Assembly (NCBI RefSeq): GCF_052180275.1
Contig: NZ_CP197465.1
Location: forward strand, 6,262,001-6,326,000
Direction: 5' to 3'
Length of the DNA stretch: 64,000 bases
DNA from: Kumtagia sp052180275
Lineage (GTDB): Bacteria; Pseudomonadota; Alphaproteobacteria; Rhizobiales; Rhizobiaceae
Positions 42,895 through 51,709 of the stretch are shown here, piece after piece. Within the stretch, counting starts at the first letter, position 1. The number at the start of each line of letters is the position of its first letter. The notes under the pieces were generated by a model that saw only the letters and a program-made list of their open reading frames with translations, was not told the origin of the DNA and did no database searches. The position numbers and the translations under genes were made by a program.

Positions 42895-43970
42895 CAGACC
42901 TCTCCCGACACTTCGTCGAGGCGGATCGGCTTGCCGCTGCGCACCGACTGGGCGATCGCCACCATGGCGCGCACCGAGGCGATGCCGTCATCGATGTCGG
43001 CGCCACGCATCGGCGCGCCGTCGAGGATGACATCGGCGAAACCTTCGAGCTGGCGGCGGTAGAAATGGCCGTCGGCGCCGAGCACGCGGCGCGACCCGCC
43101 TTCGGATTCATGGAAAATATCAACTTCGCTCGACTTGTAATACCAGGGATTAAAAGTCTTTCCGAGGATCGACCCGTTCTCGCCGTAGATCTGGAAACCC
43201 TCGTGCCAATCCATGCGGACGGCGACCGTCAGGTCGAGATGGCCTAGCACGCCGTTTGAAAATTCCACGTCGACGAACCAGCAGCGCATGCCGCCGCGCT
43301 GGCTTTGGCGCGCGTCAACGGCAACGATCCCGCCGGCAAAATAACGGGCCGTATCGACGAGATGGCTGCCATGGGCGAGCATGTAGTAGCGATCGAGGTT
43401 GCTCTTGGGGTCGACCGAGGGCTTTTTCGCCGCCTTGCTGGCGATCATCAGCGGCTGGACGGCGTCGGTCATCGGATAGCGGTGGGTCGAGTCGCAGTAC
43501 CAGGCTTTCAGCGCCACTATCGCACCCATGCCGTCGTCGATGAAGTCGCGGGCCGCCTGCAAGCCGGGATCGAAGCGCTTCATGTGGCCGACCTGAAGCA
43601 CGAGCCCGCTCTTCTCGACCACAGCCTTCAGTTCCTCGACCGCCTCGACGCTGGTCGCAACCGGCTTTTCGCAGAGCACGTGCTTGCCGGCGTCGAGCGC
43701 CCGGATCGCCGCCGGAACGTGGAAGGCGTCGGAGGTGGCGATGATCACCGCCTCGAGATCGGGATCGGCGAGCATGGCGTCATAGTCGGCAAAGCTTTTC
43801 TGCGGCGCGTGCGTCGCCGCCATGCGATTGCGCAGATCGTCGGCGACGTCGCAGATGGCGTAGAGGTCGGCGTTGCGTGCCTTGGTGCAGCTTTCGAAAT
43901 GTGCCGCCTGGGCGATCGGGCCGCAGCCCAGCACGCCGACACGCAGGCGCCGGTCCTGTTTCACTGGCAC
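42894..43970 (-). CDS. Gfo/Idh/MocA-family NAD(P)-dependent oxidoreductase
   Basis: 358 residues. The Rossmann start GVLGCGPIAQAAHFESC, the CEKPVATS motif with the catalytic lysine, and a C-terminal alpha/beta domain (WHEGFQIYGENGSILG) are family hallmarks. Such enzymes oxidise sugars, inositols or their acids at a hydroxyl. It is the third gene of the PfkB-GatZ-Gfo-isomerase-hydrolase-Rpe operon, 27 bases after GatZ. Confidence 0.86.
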   Translation of the reverse strand: MPVKQDRRLRVGVLGCGPIAQAAHFESCTKARNADLYAICDVADDLRNRMAATHAPQKSFADYDAMLADPDLEAVIIATSDAFHVPAAIRALDAGKHVLCEKPVATSVEAVEELKAVVEKSGLVLQVGHMKRFDPGLQAARDFIDDGMGAIVALKAWYCDSTHRYPMTDAVQPLMIASKAAKKPSVDPKSNLDRYYMLAHGSHLVDTARYFAGGIVAVDARQSQRGGMRCWFVDVEFSNGVLGHLDLTVAVRMDWHEGFQIYGENGSILGKTFNPWYYKSSEVDIFHESEGGSRRVLGADGHFYRRQLEGFADVILDGAPMRGADIDDGIASVRAMVAIAQSVRSGKPIRLDEVSGEV

Positions 43971-43997
43971 GAAAACCTCCTGAAAAATGCCATTCGA

Positions 43998-45245
43998 TCA
44001 ATCCCCGGCCGCCGCGCGGTATTTGCGCACGACATCGCCGACCATGGCGTCGATGACGCGGCGCGGCAGGCCGGCCGTCTCGCCCCGTGCCTCGACCAGA
44101 CCGCCAGTGAACTGCGCGACCAGTCCGGGCTCCGGCCGCGCGGATGCGATGTTCGCGTAAAGTTTTTGCAGCGCGCCCTGGACGACAGGACGCGGCCAAT
44201 AATAGCGGACGCGATCGGACAGGCCGTAGAGCATCATCGTCGCCTCGCGGTCGCCGGTGGCGACATAGGCGCGCCAGTCACGCGGGTTAGCGCGCATCTC
44301 GGCAGCGATGACGTCGAGGATGCGGGAAGGCTCGGCGAGGTTCAGCGTGGCCTCGATATGGGCCAGCGCCGTCACCGCCTGGCGGAAGGCGAAGGTGAGT
44401 TCCGGCCCGACCTTGAGAATGGCGAAATGTGCGGCGACCAGTTCGGACAGCGCTCTTTGGGGCTGGTAGTCGGTGGAATGCGCCTCGAAGACGAGGCCCG
44501 GCAGCGCTGCGACCGACCGCGACAGGGTTTCGGCTTTTTCGGGCGCGAAGGCGAAGACCTGTGCATTGCCGAAATCGACGCCGGGCTGGACGACGATGCC
44601 GATGACGCGCTCGAACGCCGCTTGCAAGCCCCGCGCGCTGAACGCCTCGCGGTGAAGTTCGTATGTCCGGGCGGCAGCTTCCGGCGCGGTCACGCCGAGC
44701 GTGTCGAGAATCTCGGTCTCGCCGCCGGGAATCGGCACCTCGGTGCCGATGACGTAGCAGAGATCTGCCCCACCGGACGCTTCCGCCACCGCGCAAAGCT
44801 CGGCCGCGCGCGCGGCCATCGTCGCCTCGTCGAGCGCTGCATCGTCGGCGCAAGCGATCGAGGCATCAAGGTGTATCTTGGTGAAGCCGGCGGCGACATA
44901 AGCCGCGACCATGTCGCGTGCCTTCGTCATGGCGACTTCGCCCGGCTCTCCCCTCCACGGGTTCGGGCCGAGATGATCGCCGCCAAGGATCAGCCGCGCC
45001 GGGTCGACACCTTCACGGCTTGCCAGATTCTCGACAAAGGCGCGGAACCCGGCCGCGTTCATGCCGGTGTAGCCGCCGAACTGGTTGACCTGGTTGCAGG
45101 TGGCCTCGATCAGGATCGGCGCTGCGTCGTTGCGATAGGCGGCGAAGATAGCGCTCAAGGTCTCGGGATGGGCGGTGCAATAGGAAGGGATGCCCCGCAG
45201 CAGGCCGGCGCGGTTGGCGCTGACGATGTCAGCAAGCACATTCAC
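43998..45245 (-). CDS. GatZ/KbaZ-type D-tagatose-1,6-bisphosphate aldolase subunit
   Basis: 415 residues of the GatZ-KbaZ family: IEATCNQVNQFGGYTGM at the start of the barrel, LGGDHLGPNPWRGE, HLDASIACADD and KVGPELTFAFRQA. In enteric bacteria this protein stabilises the catalytic GatY/KbaY aldolase; no GatY/KbaY gene is present here, so the rhizobial homologue may be catalytic alone or work with another aldolase. It overlaps the PfkB gene by four bases. Confidence 0.86.
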   Translation of the reverse strand: MNVLADIVSANRAGLLRGIPSYCTAHPETLSAIFAAYRNDAAPILIEATCNQVNQFGGYTGMNAAGFRAFVENLASREGVDPARLILGGDHLGPNPWRGEPGEVAMTKARDMVAAYVAAGFTKIHLDASIACADDAALDEATMAARAAELCAVAEASGGADLCYVIGTEVPIPGGETEILDTLGVTAPEAAARTYELHREAFSARGLQAAFERVIGIVVQPGVDFGNAQVFAFAPEKAETLSRSVAALPGLVFEAHSTDYQPQRALSELVAAHFAILKVGPELTFAFRQAVTALAHIEATLNLAEPSRILDVIAAEMRANPRDWRAYVATGDREATMMLYGLSDRVRYYWPRPVVQGALQKLYANIASARPEPGLVAQFTGGLVEARGETAGLPRRVIDAMVGDVVRKYRAAAGD

Positions 45246-46213
45246 GAGCGGCCCTCCAGGAAAGTCTCGATCTCGGCGAGCGTGCTGTTGCCTTCCATGG
45301 GACCGATCCTGCCGACGGCGAGTGCCCCCGCCGCATTGGCCCGTTCAAGCGCCTCGCGGAATGAGAATTGCCCGTAGACAATCAGGGCAACGAAGGTAGC
45401 GCAAAAACAGTCGCCGGCACCTGTGGGGTCGACGACATCGACCTGGTGCGCATCGAACGCTTCGACCGGCCCATCGGAACCCGAGCCAATGCAGCCTTTG
45501 TCGCCACGCTTGAGCACGACGTAGCGGGCGCCGTTTGCATGAAACCGCCGGGAGAAGGTTTCAAAACTCTCGCCGGGGAAAAGCACCTCGGCATCTTCCA
45601 CGCTCGGCAGCACGAAGGTCGAGATCGAAAGCAGCGACCGCACGGTCTCCATGTAGGACGGGTCGGTCAGCAGTTCCTTGCGGATGTTGGGGTCGAAGGA
45701 GATGGCGACGCCGGCTTCATGCAGCGCCCGGCAGATGCCGAGAGCGGCCTTCGCCATTGACGGATCACCGAGCGTCGAACCCGAGATATGAAAGGCTGCG
45801 AGCCCGAAGCCGCGCAGCGTTTCGATCGCGTCCGCGTCCCTCGGAAAATGCGCTGCTGCGGAATGCGCGATGTTGAAGACGAAATCGCGGCTGCCGTCGG
45901 TATTGTAGCTGACGAAGGCTGAGCCGGTCGGAACGCCCGGAAACGTCCTGATGAGCGCATTCGACACGCCCGCTTCGTCGAAGCGCGCGCGCAGCACGTC
46001 GCCGAAGGCGTCGTCGCCGACCGCGCCAGCGAAGATCGCCCTGGCGCCGACGCGTGCCGCCTGATCGATGAAGATGCCGGGCGCGCCGGAGGCAAACGGC
46101 CCCACATAGGGGGCCGCGCGGCGGTTGTGGCTGTCCTTCTCGGTGCAGACGAACTCGACAAGCAGTTCGCCAAGCGAGCCGATCCCTCCAGAGCCCGATT
46201 CTTTCCCGTTCAT
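45242..46213 (-). CDS. PfkB-family carbohydrate kinase
   Basis: 323 residues from ATG 46213 (GGAAG eight bases before; an ATG ten codons upstream lacks a site). The catalytic motif is DVVDPTGAGDCFCATFVA, and the GASANAAV-equivalent near the start reads GAPGIFIDQAARVG. It phosphorylates a ketose or aldose, with tagatose/fructose phosphates plausible from GatZ next door. First gene of the six-gene leftward operon, divergent from a LacI regulator. Confidence 0.87.
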   Translation of the reverse strand: MNGKESGSGGIGSLGELLVEFVCTEKDSHNRRAAPYVGPFASGAPGIFIDQAARVGARAIFAGAVGDDAFGDVLRARFDEAGVSNALIRTFPGVPTGSAFVSYNTDGSRDFVFNIAHSAAAHFPRDADAIETLRGFGLAAFHISGSTLGDPSMAKAALGICRALHEAGVAISFDPNIRKELLTDPSYMETVRSLLSISTFVLPSVEDAEVLFPGESFETFSRRFHANGARYVVLKRGDKGCIGSGSDGPVEAFDAHQVDVVDPTGAGDCFCATFVALIVYGQFSFREALERANAAGALAVGRIGPMEGNSTLAEIETFLEGRS

Positions 46214-46340
46214 TGCCGGCGCTTCCAAATGTTGTTGATGCATGTAAACATACTGGTTTTCGCGCGCTAACTCATATTAGAATTGGTTTTTGCCGGCCGG
46301 CAAGATTGCACGTTACGAAGACTGAGCGCGAGGCAAGCCG

Positions 46341-47384
46341 ATGAAGCAAAAACCCGTCCGGACGATGGAAGCTTTCGCCGAGAGCGTCGGCCTGTCGCGC
46401 CCGACGGTGTCGAAGTATTTTCAGGACGCCGCGTCGGTTCGTCCGAAAGTGCGCGAGAAGATCGAGGCGGGGCTGAAGGCGACCGGCTTTCGCCCCAATC
46501 TTTTTGCCGTCAACCTCAACCGCCGGCGCTCGAAGATTCTCGGCGTGATCTTTCCGACCTCGCTCGACCCCTTCTACATGGGCTTGCGCCGCCGCATCGA
46601 AACGGAAGCCACGGAGAGCGGCTACCTGCCTTTTGTCTTTTCTTCCGACGGCAAGGCCGAGCTGGAAGCCGAGGCGCTGGAGACGCTGACCTCGCTGAAC
46701 GCCGCGGGCGTCATCATGGTGCCGGTGGGGGGAGACGCCGCGCATCGCAGCAAGGTCAAGACGCTGGCGCGCAACATCCCGGTGGTCTTCATCGACGCGC
46801 CCTTCGACGAGGAGGAGGCCTTCGTCGGCACCAACAACGAGCAGTCGATGGCGCTTATCACCGACTATCTGACCCGGCTCGGCGACCGGCCGTGCTATTT
46901 CGACATGCCCTGGGTCAATTCCAATGCGCGCGGGCGGCGGGAAAGCTATGTCGCGACGATGCGGCGGCGGGGGCTGGAGCCGGAGGTGATTCCGGTTCAG
47001 CATTCGACGACCTGGGATTTCGAGCGCTACGCCTTCGACGAGACGAACCGCATCCTGCGCGAGGGCGGCTTTCCGACCGGCATCGTGCTGTGCGGCAACG
47101 ACCGCGTCGCCTTCGGCGTGCTTGCCGCCGTAAACCAGGCCGGCAGGAAAGTCGGCATCACGCCCGATTGCGATCTGAGAGTAGCAGGCCACGACAATCA
47201 GCCCCTGTCCGAATACATCTGGCCGCCTCTGACGACCGTGCAGCAGAACACGGCCGAGATGGGCAGGCTGGCGATCAACCTTCTGCTCTCGCGCATCGAC
47301 ACATCGCGGGTCTTCGACGAGCCGCGCGCGCACGGCGCACATGTTCTGGTCAACGCCGATCTCGTCCTGCGCTCTTCCGCCTGA
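46341..47384 (+). CDS. LacI-family transcriptional regulator
   Basis: 347 residues. The helix-turn-helix is MEAFAESVGLSRPTVSKYF, the hinge NRRRSKILGVIFP leads into a periplasmic-binding-protein-like sensor domain (GSDRVAFGVL-like CGNDRVAFGVLAAVN). ATG 46341 follows GAGGCAAGCCG. Position between the divergent PfkB operon and the convergent FrcBCA-like genes makes it the likely regulator of the sugar operon. The 97-base divergent gap is AT rich. Confidence 0.9.
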   Translation: MKQKPVRTMEAFAESVGLSRPTVSKYFQDAASVRPKVREKIEAGLKATGFRPNLFAVNLNRRRSKILGVIFPTSLDPFYMGLRRRIETEATESGYLPFVFSSDGKAELEAEALETLTSLNAAGVIMVPVGGDAAHRSKVKTLARNIPVVFIDAPFDEEEAFVGTNNEQSMALITDYLTRLGDRPCYFDMPWVNSNARGRRESYVATMRRRGLEPEVIPVQHSTTWDFERYAFDETNRILREGGFPTGIVLCGNDRVAFGVLAAVNQAGRKVGITPDCDLRVAGHDNQPLSEYIWPPLTTVQQNTAEMGRLAINLLLSRIDTSRVFDEPRAHGAHVLVNADLVLRSSA

Positions 47385-47404
47385 GTAACTGTCTCCAAGC
47401 GGCC

Positions 47405-48154
47405 TCAGCCGCCGACCATGAGCTTGACCACCTCGTCATGCGTCGTCTCGGAGATTTTGCGCTCGCCGGCGGTGACGCCGCGGCGCAGCACGATGATGCG
47501 GTCCGACACAGCGAAAATGTCCTGCAGATTGTGGGAGATGAAGATCACCCCGCGCCCCTGCGCCTTGAGCTGGTGGATCAGCGAGATGACCTTGCGCTGC
47601 TCGGGTACGCCGAGCGCGGCGGTCGGCTCGTCCATGATCAGAATCTGCGCGTTCCAGTAGACGGCGCGGCCGATGGCCACCGCCTGGCGCTGGCCGCCGG
47701 AAAAGTTGCTGACCGGCGCTTCCATGCGCGAGACGTGGAAATCGAGCAGCGCCATGGTGTCGCGCGCCGCATCGGCCATCCTCTTGCGGTCCAGTACCGG
47801 CAGGAAGCCGAACGCCTTCTTCATCGGCTCGCGCCCGAGGAAAATGTTCGCCCCGATCGACAGATTGTCGGCGAGCGCAAGATCCTGGTAGATCGTCTCG
47901 ATGCCCCGGTCGCGCGCTTCCTGAGGCGTCGAGAAGCTCACTGGCTCGCCCTTGAGCCGGATTTCGCCGGAAGACGGACGGTAAACGCCTGAGATCGCCT
48001 TGATCAGCGTCGTCTTGCCGGCGCCATTGTCGCCGGCAAGCGCCACGACCTCGCCGGGGCGCACGACCATGGAGAAGTCACGCAGCGCCTGCACCGCGCC
48101 GAAATGTTTCGAGAGATCGTTGATCTCGAGAAGGGGCAGGGCCGCGTTATTCAT
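47405..48154 (-). CDS. Sugar ABC importer ATPase (FrcA-like, single domain)
   Basis: 249 residues: Walker A GDNGAGKTT, Q-loop IYQDLALADN, signature NFSGGQRQ, Walker B ILIMDEPTAAL and H-loop ISHNLQDIF. The single-ATPase size matches FrcA-type fructose/mannose/ribose importers and not the doubled RbsA. It is downstream of and overlaps the permease gene by eight bases, forming a BCA operon. Confidence 0.9.
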   Translation of the reverse strand: MNNAALPLLEINDLSKHFGAVQALRDFSMVVRPGEVVALAGDNGAGKTTLIKAISGVYRPSSGEIRLKGEPVSFSTPQEARDRGIETIYQDLALADNLSIGANIFLGREPMKKAFGFLPVLDRKRMADAARDTMALLDFHVSRMEAPVSNFSGGQRQAVAIGRAVYWNAQILIMDEPTAALGVPEQRKVISLIHQLKAQGRGVIFISHNLQDIFAVSDRIIVLRRGVTAGERKISETTHDEVVKLMVGG

Positions 48155-49211
48155 CCACCCGACCTCCGCTGAAGCGACGCTGCGCCTGGTCGATCAGCAC
48201 CGAGATGATGATGACGACGCCGACGCTGATGAACTGCCAGAACGGCTCGACATTGACGAAGACCAGGCCGTACTGGATGACCGCGATGACGAAGGCGCCG
48301 GCGACCGTGCCCAAAATGGTGCCGGAGCCGCCGAACAGGCTGGCGCCGCCGATCACCACCGCGGCGACGCAATCGAGCAGCAGCGGCTCGCCTGCTTGCG
48401 CCGCACCCGCATTGAAGCGCGCCGAATAGAGCACGCCGGCCAGCCCCGCGCAGCCGGCCGACAGGATATAAAGCCGGAGCAGATGCGACTTGATGTCGAT
48501 GCCGGCGCGCCGCGCCGCCTGCACATTGGCGCCAATGGCGTAATTATGCTGGCCGAAGCGTGTCTGGCTGAGCACATAATGCATGATCAGCACGAACACC
48601 GCCGTGATGATGATGATGTAGGGCACGCCGAGGACGCGGCCGTTGCCGATCAGCGCGAAAAACGAGTTGTTGACCGGCACAGTCGTGCCGCCGGCCAGCA
48701 GGAACGCCACCCCGCGCGCCACGCCGAACATGCCGAGCGTGCCGATGAAGGGTGGGACGCGCAGCCGCGAGACGAGCAGGCCGTTGATGACGCCGGGGAT
48801 ACCCGCGACCAGAACGGCGATCAGGAAGCCGAGCAGCACGGCGACCGGCATGCCGAGCGACGGCGTCACGGCGTTGATGACATGGGCGGCGACCACGGCC
48901 GCGAGGCCCATGATGAAACCGAGCGAAAGATCGATGCCGCCGGAAATGATGACGAAGGTCTGCCCCATCGCCAGCAGCAGCGGCGCGACGGCAAAGATGG
49001 CGATCGACTGCACATTGAACGGATTGAAGATGAACGTGCCGCCGAAATCGAACCTGGCCCAGGCCTCGAAGACAAGGATGAGCGCCAGAAGGAACAGCCA
49101 GGCGCGCAGGTCGGCGATGCGCTGCACCACCGTCTTAGCGCGATCGGCATGGTCGGCCTGCGGCTTTGGATGCGTATCAACGGCCGACACGCCGGCCTTG
49201 CTTGTCGTCAT
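48147..49211 (-). CDS. Sugar ABC importer permease (FrcC/RbsC-like)
   Basis: 354 residues with 8-10 membrane helices. The segment ISGGIDLSLGFIMGLAAVVA (the conserved ISGGIDLSVG region of BPD_transp_2 permeases) and the EAA-like AGIDIKSHLLRLYILSAGCA define the family. It forms the membrane channel of the FrcBCA-like importer. A strong hairpin separates it from the binding-protein gene upstream. Confidence 0.9.
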   Translation of the reverse strand: MTTSKAGVSAVDTHPKPQADHADRAKTVVQRIADLRAWLFLLALILVFEAWARFDFGGTFIFNPFNVQSIAIFAVAPLLLAMGQTFVIISGGIDLSLGFIMGLAAVVAAHVINAVTPSLGMPVAVLLGFLIAVLVAGIPGVINGLLVSRLRVPPFIGTLGMFGVARGVAFLLAGGTTVPVNNSFFALIGNGRVLGVPYIIIITAVFVLIMHYVLSQTRFGQHNYAIGANVQAARRAGIDIKSHLLRLYILSAGCAGLAGVLYSARFNAGAAQAGEPLLLDCVAAVVIGGASLFGGSGTILGTVAGAFVIAVIQYGLVFVNVEPFWQFISVGVVIIISVLIDQAQRRFSGGRVDE

Positions 49212-49275
49212 GGCTGCACCTGCTCGGCGGCAGCCCAGAGGCTGGCTCGCAAGAATGGGTCATGCGAAGAAGATC

Positions 49276-49301
49276 GGCTCCCCGGAAATGCCCGGGGAGC
49301 C
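49276..49301 (-). promoter_or_regulatory. Intercistronic stem-loop between binding protein and permease genes
   Basis: A perfect 10-base stem, GGCTCCCCGG/CCGGGGAGCC, with a six-base loop and no T-run following. Such hairpins after binding-protein genes stabilise the upstream message and raise its output relative to the permease; that role is inferred here from position. Confidence 0.7.
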
Positions 49302-49310
49302 GGCTCGCGC

Positions 49311-50303
49311 TCAATCGGAATAGACGTATTTGGCGACGTTCGGATCGGCGACGTTGGTCTTGTCGATTACGGTGAAGCCCGTGCCGATGGCGACCGGAAT
49401 GGATTGGCCGCTCAGATGCGCGAAGGCAGACACCACGCCGTAGTAACCGATCTCGGCCGGATGCTGGGCGATCGCCACGTCGACGAGGCCGGTGTTGATG
49501 TTGTCGACGATCGAGGTCGGCGCGTCGAAGGCAACGACCCGGATGTTGCCGGTCTGGCCCGCCTGCTGCACGCCGTTGCCGGCGCCGAGCGCCGAGAATA
49601 GGTTCGCGCCGAACACGCCCTTCAGGTCGGAATTGCGGGCGAACACCGCCTGCAACTGGCTTGCCGCCTTGTTGGCGTCGTTGTCGTTGAACTGCGTCTC
49701 GAGCACGGTGACCTTCGGGAATTCCGCGGCCATCGCGGCCTTGAAGCCTTCCTCGCGCTGGTCGGTGGTCGAGATGCCCGGCTTGACGTTGGACACATAG
49801 ACCTTGCCCTCGCCGCCGATCGCGGCGGCCAGCGCGCGGGCGGCCATCTTGCCGCCGAGCACGTTGTCCGAAGCGATGTAGGAGAGCGGGAAGTCGGCGT
49901 CGCCAGCGCCGGTCTGGTACATGCCGGTGCCGATGAAGGTGTCGACGGTGATCACCGGAATGCCGGCCTCGTTCGCCTTGCGCAGCGGCTCCACTAACTG
50001 GGTCTTGTCGGTCGGCGCGATGAGGATTGCCGAAGGCTTCTTGGCGATCACGGCGTCGAGCACGGGAACCTGGGTGACGGGGTTGAAGTCTGGCGCACCC
50101 TGGAACACCAGTTCGACGCCGAGCGCGTCGGCGGCGGCCTGCGCGCCCTTGCGCATGGTGATGTAGAAGGCATCGGTGGTCAGGCCCGGAATGAGGGCGA
50201 TGGTGTATTTCTTGTCCTGCGCGTTGGCCGAGGCTGTTCCCAGCCCGATTGCAGCGGCAACGCCTATCAACGCGGTGGCCTTCAGAATTGAACGACGCTC
50301 CAT
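49311..50303 (-). CDS. Sugar ABC importer periplasmic binding protein (FrcB-like)
   Basis: 330 residues from ATG 50303 (GGGAGGAAACC upstream). Signal peptide MERRSILKATALIGVAAAIG with cleavage after ASANA. The body is a Peripla_BP_4 sugar-binding protein (IPVITVDTFIGTG, KVYVSNVKPGISTTDQREEG, FGANLFSALGAGN). It delivers a pentose or hexose to the FrcCA-like membrane complex. First gene of the leftward importer operon. Confidence 0.9.
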   Translation of the reverse strand: MERRSILKATALIGVAAAIGLGTASANAQDKKYTIALIPGLTTDAFYITMRKGAQAAADALGVELVFQGAPDFNPVTQVPVLDAVIAKKPSAILIAPTDKTQLVEPLRKANEAGIPVITVDTFIGTGMYQTGAGDADFPLSYIASDNVLGGKMAARALAAAIGGEGKVYVSNVKPGISTTDQREEGFKAAMAAEFPKVTVLETQFNDNDANKAASQLQAVFARNSDLKGVFGANLFSALGAGNGVQQAGQTGNIRVVAFDAPTSIVDNINTGLVDVAIAQHPAEIGYYGVVSAFAHLSGQSIPVAIGTGFTVIDKTNVADPNVAKYVYSD

Positions 50304-50373
50304 GGTTTCCTCCCTGATGAGCTGTTCTGATAAATCCTTCACTGAGCCTCGAACCCGTTCGCTCAATGGACAT

Positions 50374-50402
50374 ATGATTGGGTCGACTTGGTCTTTCGTC
50401 AA
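50374..50402 (-). promoter_or_regulatory. Predicted promoter of the FrcBCA-like operon
   Basis: On the minus strand TTGACG and AATCAT are 17 bases apart, about 70 bases before the binding-protein start. The surrounding 340-base gap to the SorC gene is AT rich and otherwise empty of genes. Confidence 0.4.
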
Positions 50403-50647
50403 GTAATTTTTTGCTGAAAACAATTTCACGAGAAGATCGGCGCCAAAATGATGCGGTTGATACAAAGCCGCCAACACCCTCGCTCGTGCTGCTGTCAACG
50501 CTGCGCGACGCCCGGCGTGCGCGCAAAACCCCTCCCTGTCTCGCTCCTCTGCCTCGTTCAAATAACATGCCGAGGTCGCCCGGCTGTCAATAGTTTTGTG
50601 CGCGGAAATCTGAATTTTTCCGCGAAGAAAAATTCGAGGCACATCGC

Positions 50648-51583
50648 TTACGCCCGATCGATCACCGCTTCAGCCGTGCGTGTGTCGGTGACGAGCGCCG
50701 AGATCAGGCCGGCACGCGCCGCGCCAATGATTGCCCCGGCCTTGTTCTCGCCGACAGCGACGCCGACCACCAGCGGCGCGCGCCGAAGCTGTGCGGGCGA
50801 CGCGGCGATCATGCGGTTCTCGCCCTCCCAGTCGATAAGCCGACCGGCAGCATCGAAGTAGTGGCGGATGACATCGCCCGCCGCGCCGACCAGCGCCTGC
50901 TCGCTCGCGGTCGCCGCACTTGCGTCAGGGGTGTTCGCCGCATGCGGCAGTCCGACGCCGACGACCGCCACGTCGATACGATCCCAAAGGGCGACGCTGT
51001 CGGCGATGACCGGATCGGCAAGGAAGGCGTCACGCGAGCCGGACGAGGGGAGATAGGGCGCGTGGACGAAATGCGGCACCCCGCCCGTCTGCTCGGCAGC
51101 CAGCCGGACGAACTCGTTGACCTGGAAATGTGGCGCATGCTGCTGCATGCCGCCAGTGGCCGGAACGACGAGCACGCCCGGGATTGCCGGCAGGCCGGCC
51201 TCGACCACGGCGCGCACCGCCCTCCCCCAACCTATTGCCAGGACCGAACCGGCAGGCAGCCCGGCCTGAAGCAGCATGGCTCCCAGTGGCTCCGACAGTG
51301 CCCCGAGAATGCCGGCGCTCGGCGCCTCGACCACGGCGGCGCGCTTCAGCCCGAGTTTGTCGATCAGATCGCCCGTCAGCGCCTCGGGGGCGGCGAGGTC
51401 ACGAATCTCGATGCGCACGATGCCTTCGGCACGCGCCCGCTGCAGAAGCCGCGAAATCGTCGCGGTCGATACGCCGAGACGCTTGGCGATATCGACCTGG
51501 CTCATTTCGCCCTCGTAGTGCAGCTTGGCGACGGCATGCAGCGTGGCGCGCGAATTTAAATCCGATGTGGGTTGAGGACGCAG
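50648..51583 (-). CDS. SorC/DeoR-type sugar-responsive transcriptional regulator
   Basis: The helix-turn-helix MSQVDIAKRLGVSTATISRL is followed by a SorC sugar-binding domain (GLKRAAVVEAP, LAIGWGRAVRAVVEAG, DVAVVGVGLPH). Starting at the first ATG (51505) would cut off the usual preceding helix; the frame stays open and includes ATLHAVAKLHYEGE, so translation probably begins near a CTG at 51583, eight bases after AAAGGA. That gives 311 residues, normal for SorC. It lies between the FrcBCA-like operon and a divergent LacD-like aldolase and may control both. Confidence 0.78.
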   Translation of the reverse strand: MRPQPTSDLNSRATLHAVAKLHYEGEMSQVDIAKRLGVSTATISRLLQRARAEGIVRIEIRDLAAPEALTGDLIDKLGLKRAAVVEAPSAGILGALSEPLGAMLLQAGLPAGSVLAIGWGRAVRAVVEAGLPAIPGVLVVPATGGMQQHAPHFQVNEFVRLAAEQTGGVPHFVHAPYLPSSGSRDAFLADPVIADSVALWDRIDVAVVGVGLPHAANTPDASAATASEQALVGAAGDVIRHYFDAAGRLIDWEGENRMIAASPAQLRRAPLVVGVAVGENKAGAIIGAARAGLISALVTDTRTAEAVIDRA

Positions 51584-51709
51584 CTTGCAATTCCTTTCAG
51601 CAATATGTTACATACTAATACCAACGAGATCGCGACGCAATGACCAATCCCCGGGCGATTATGCCAAGGATTGACGGTGCGTGAACATCAAAGACGGAAG
51701 AAAACGCCC

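Noticed and set aside
43305..45377. 690-codon frame antisense to the Gfo/Idh and GatZ genes
   Set aside because: Spans two well-defined genes in the other orientation and has shadow-like composition.
46233..46250. TGTTGATGCATGTAAACA as a LacI operator
   Set aside because: Only the outer four bases on each side pair; too imperfect to list as a site, though position is right.
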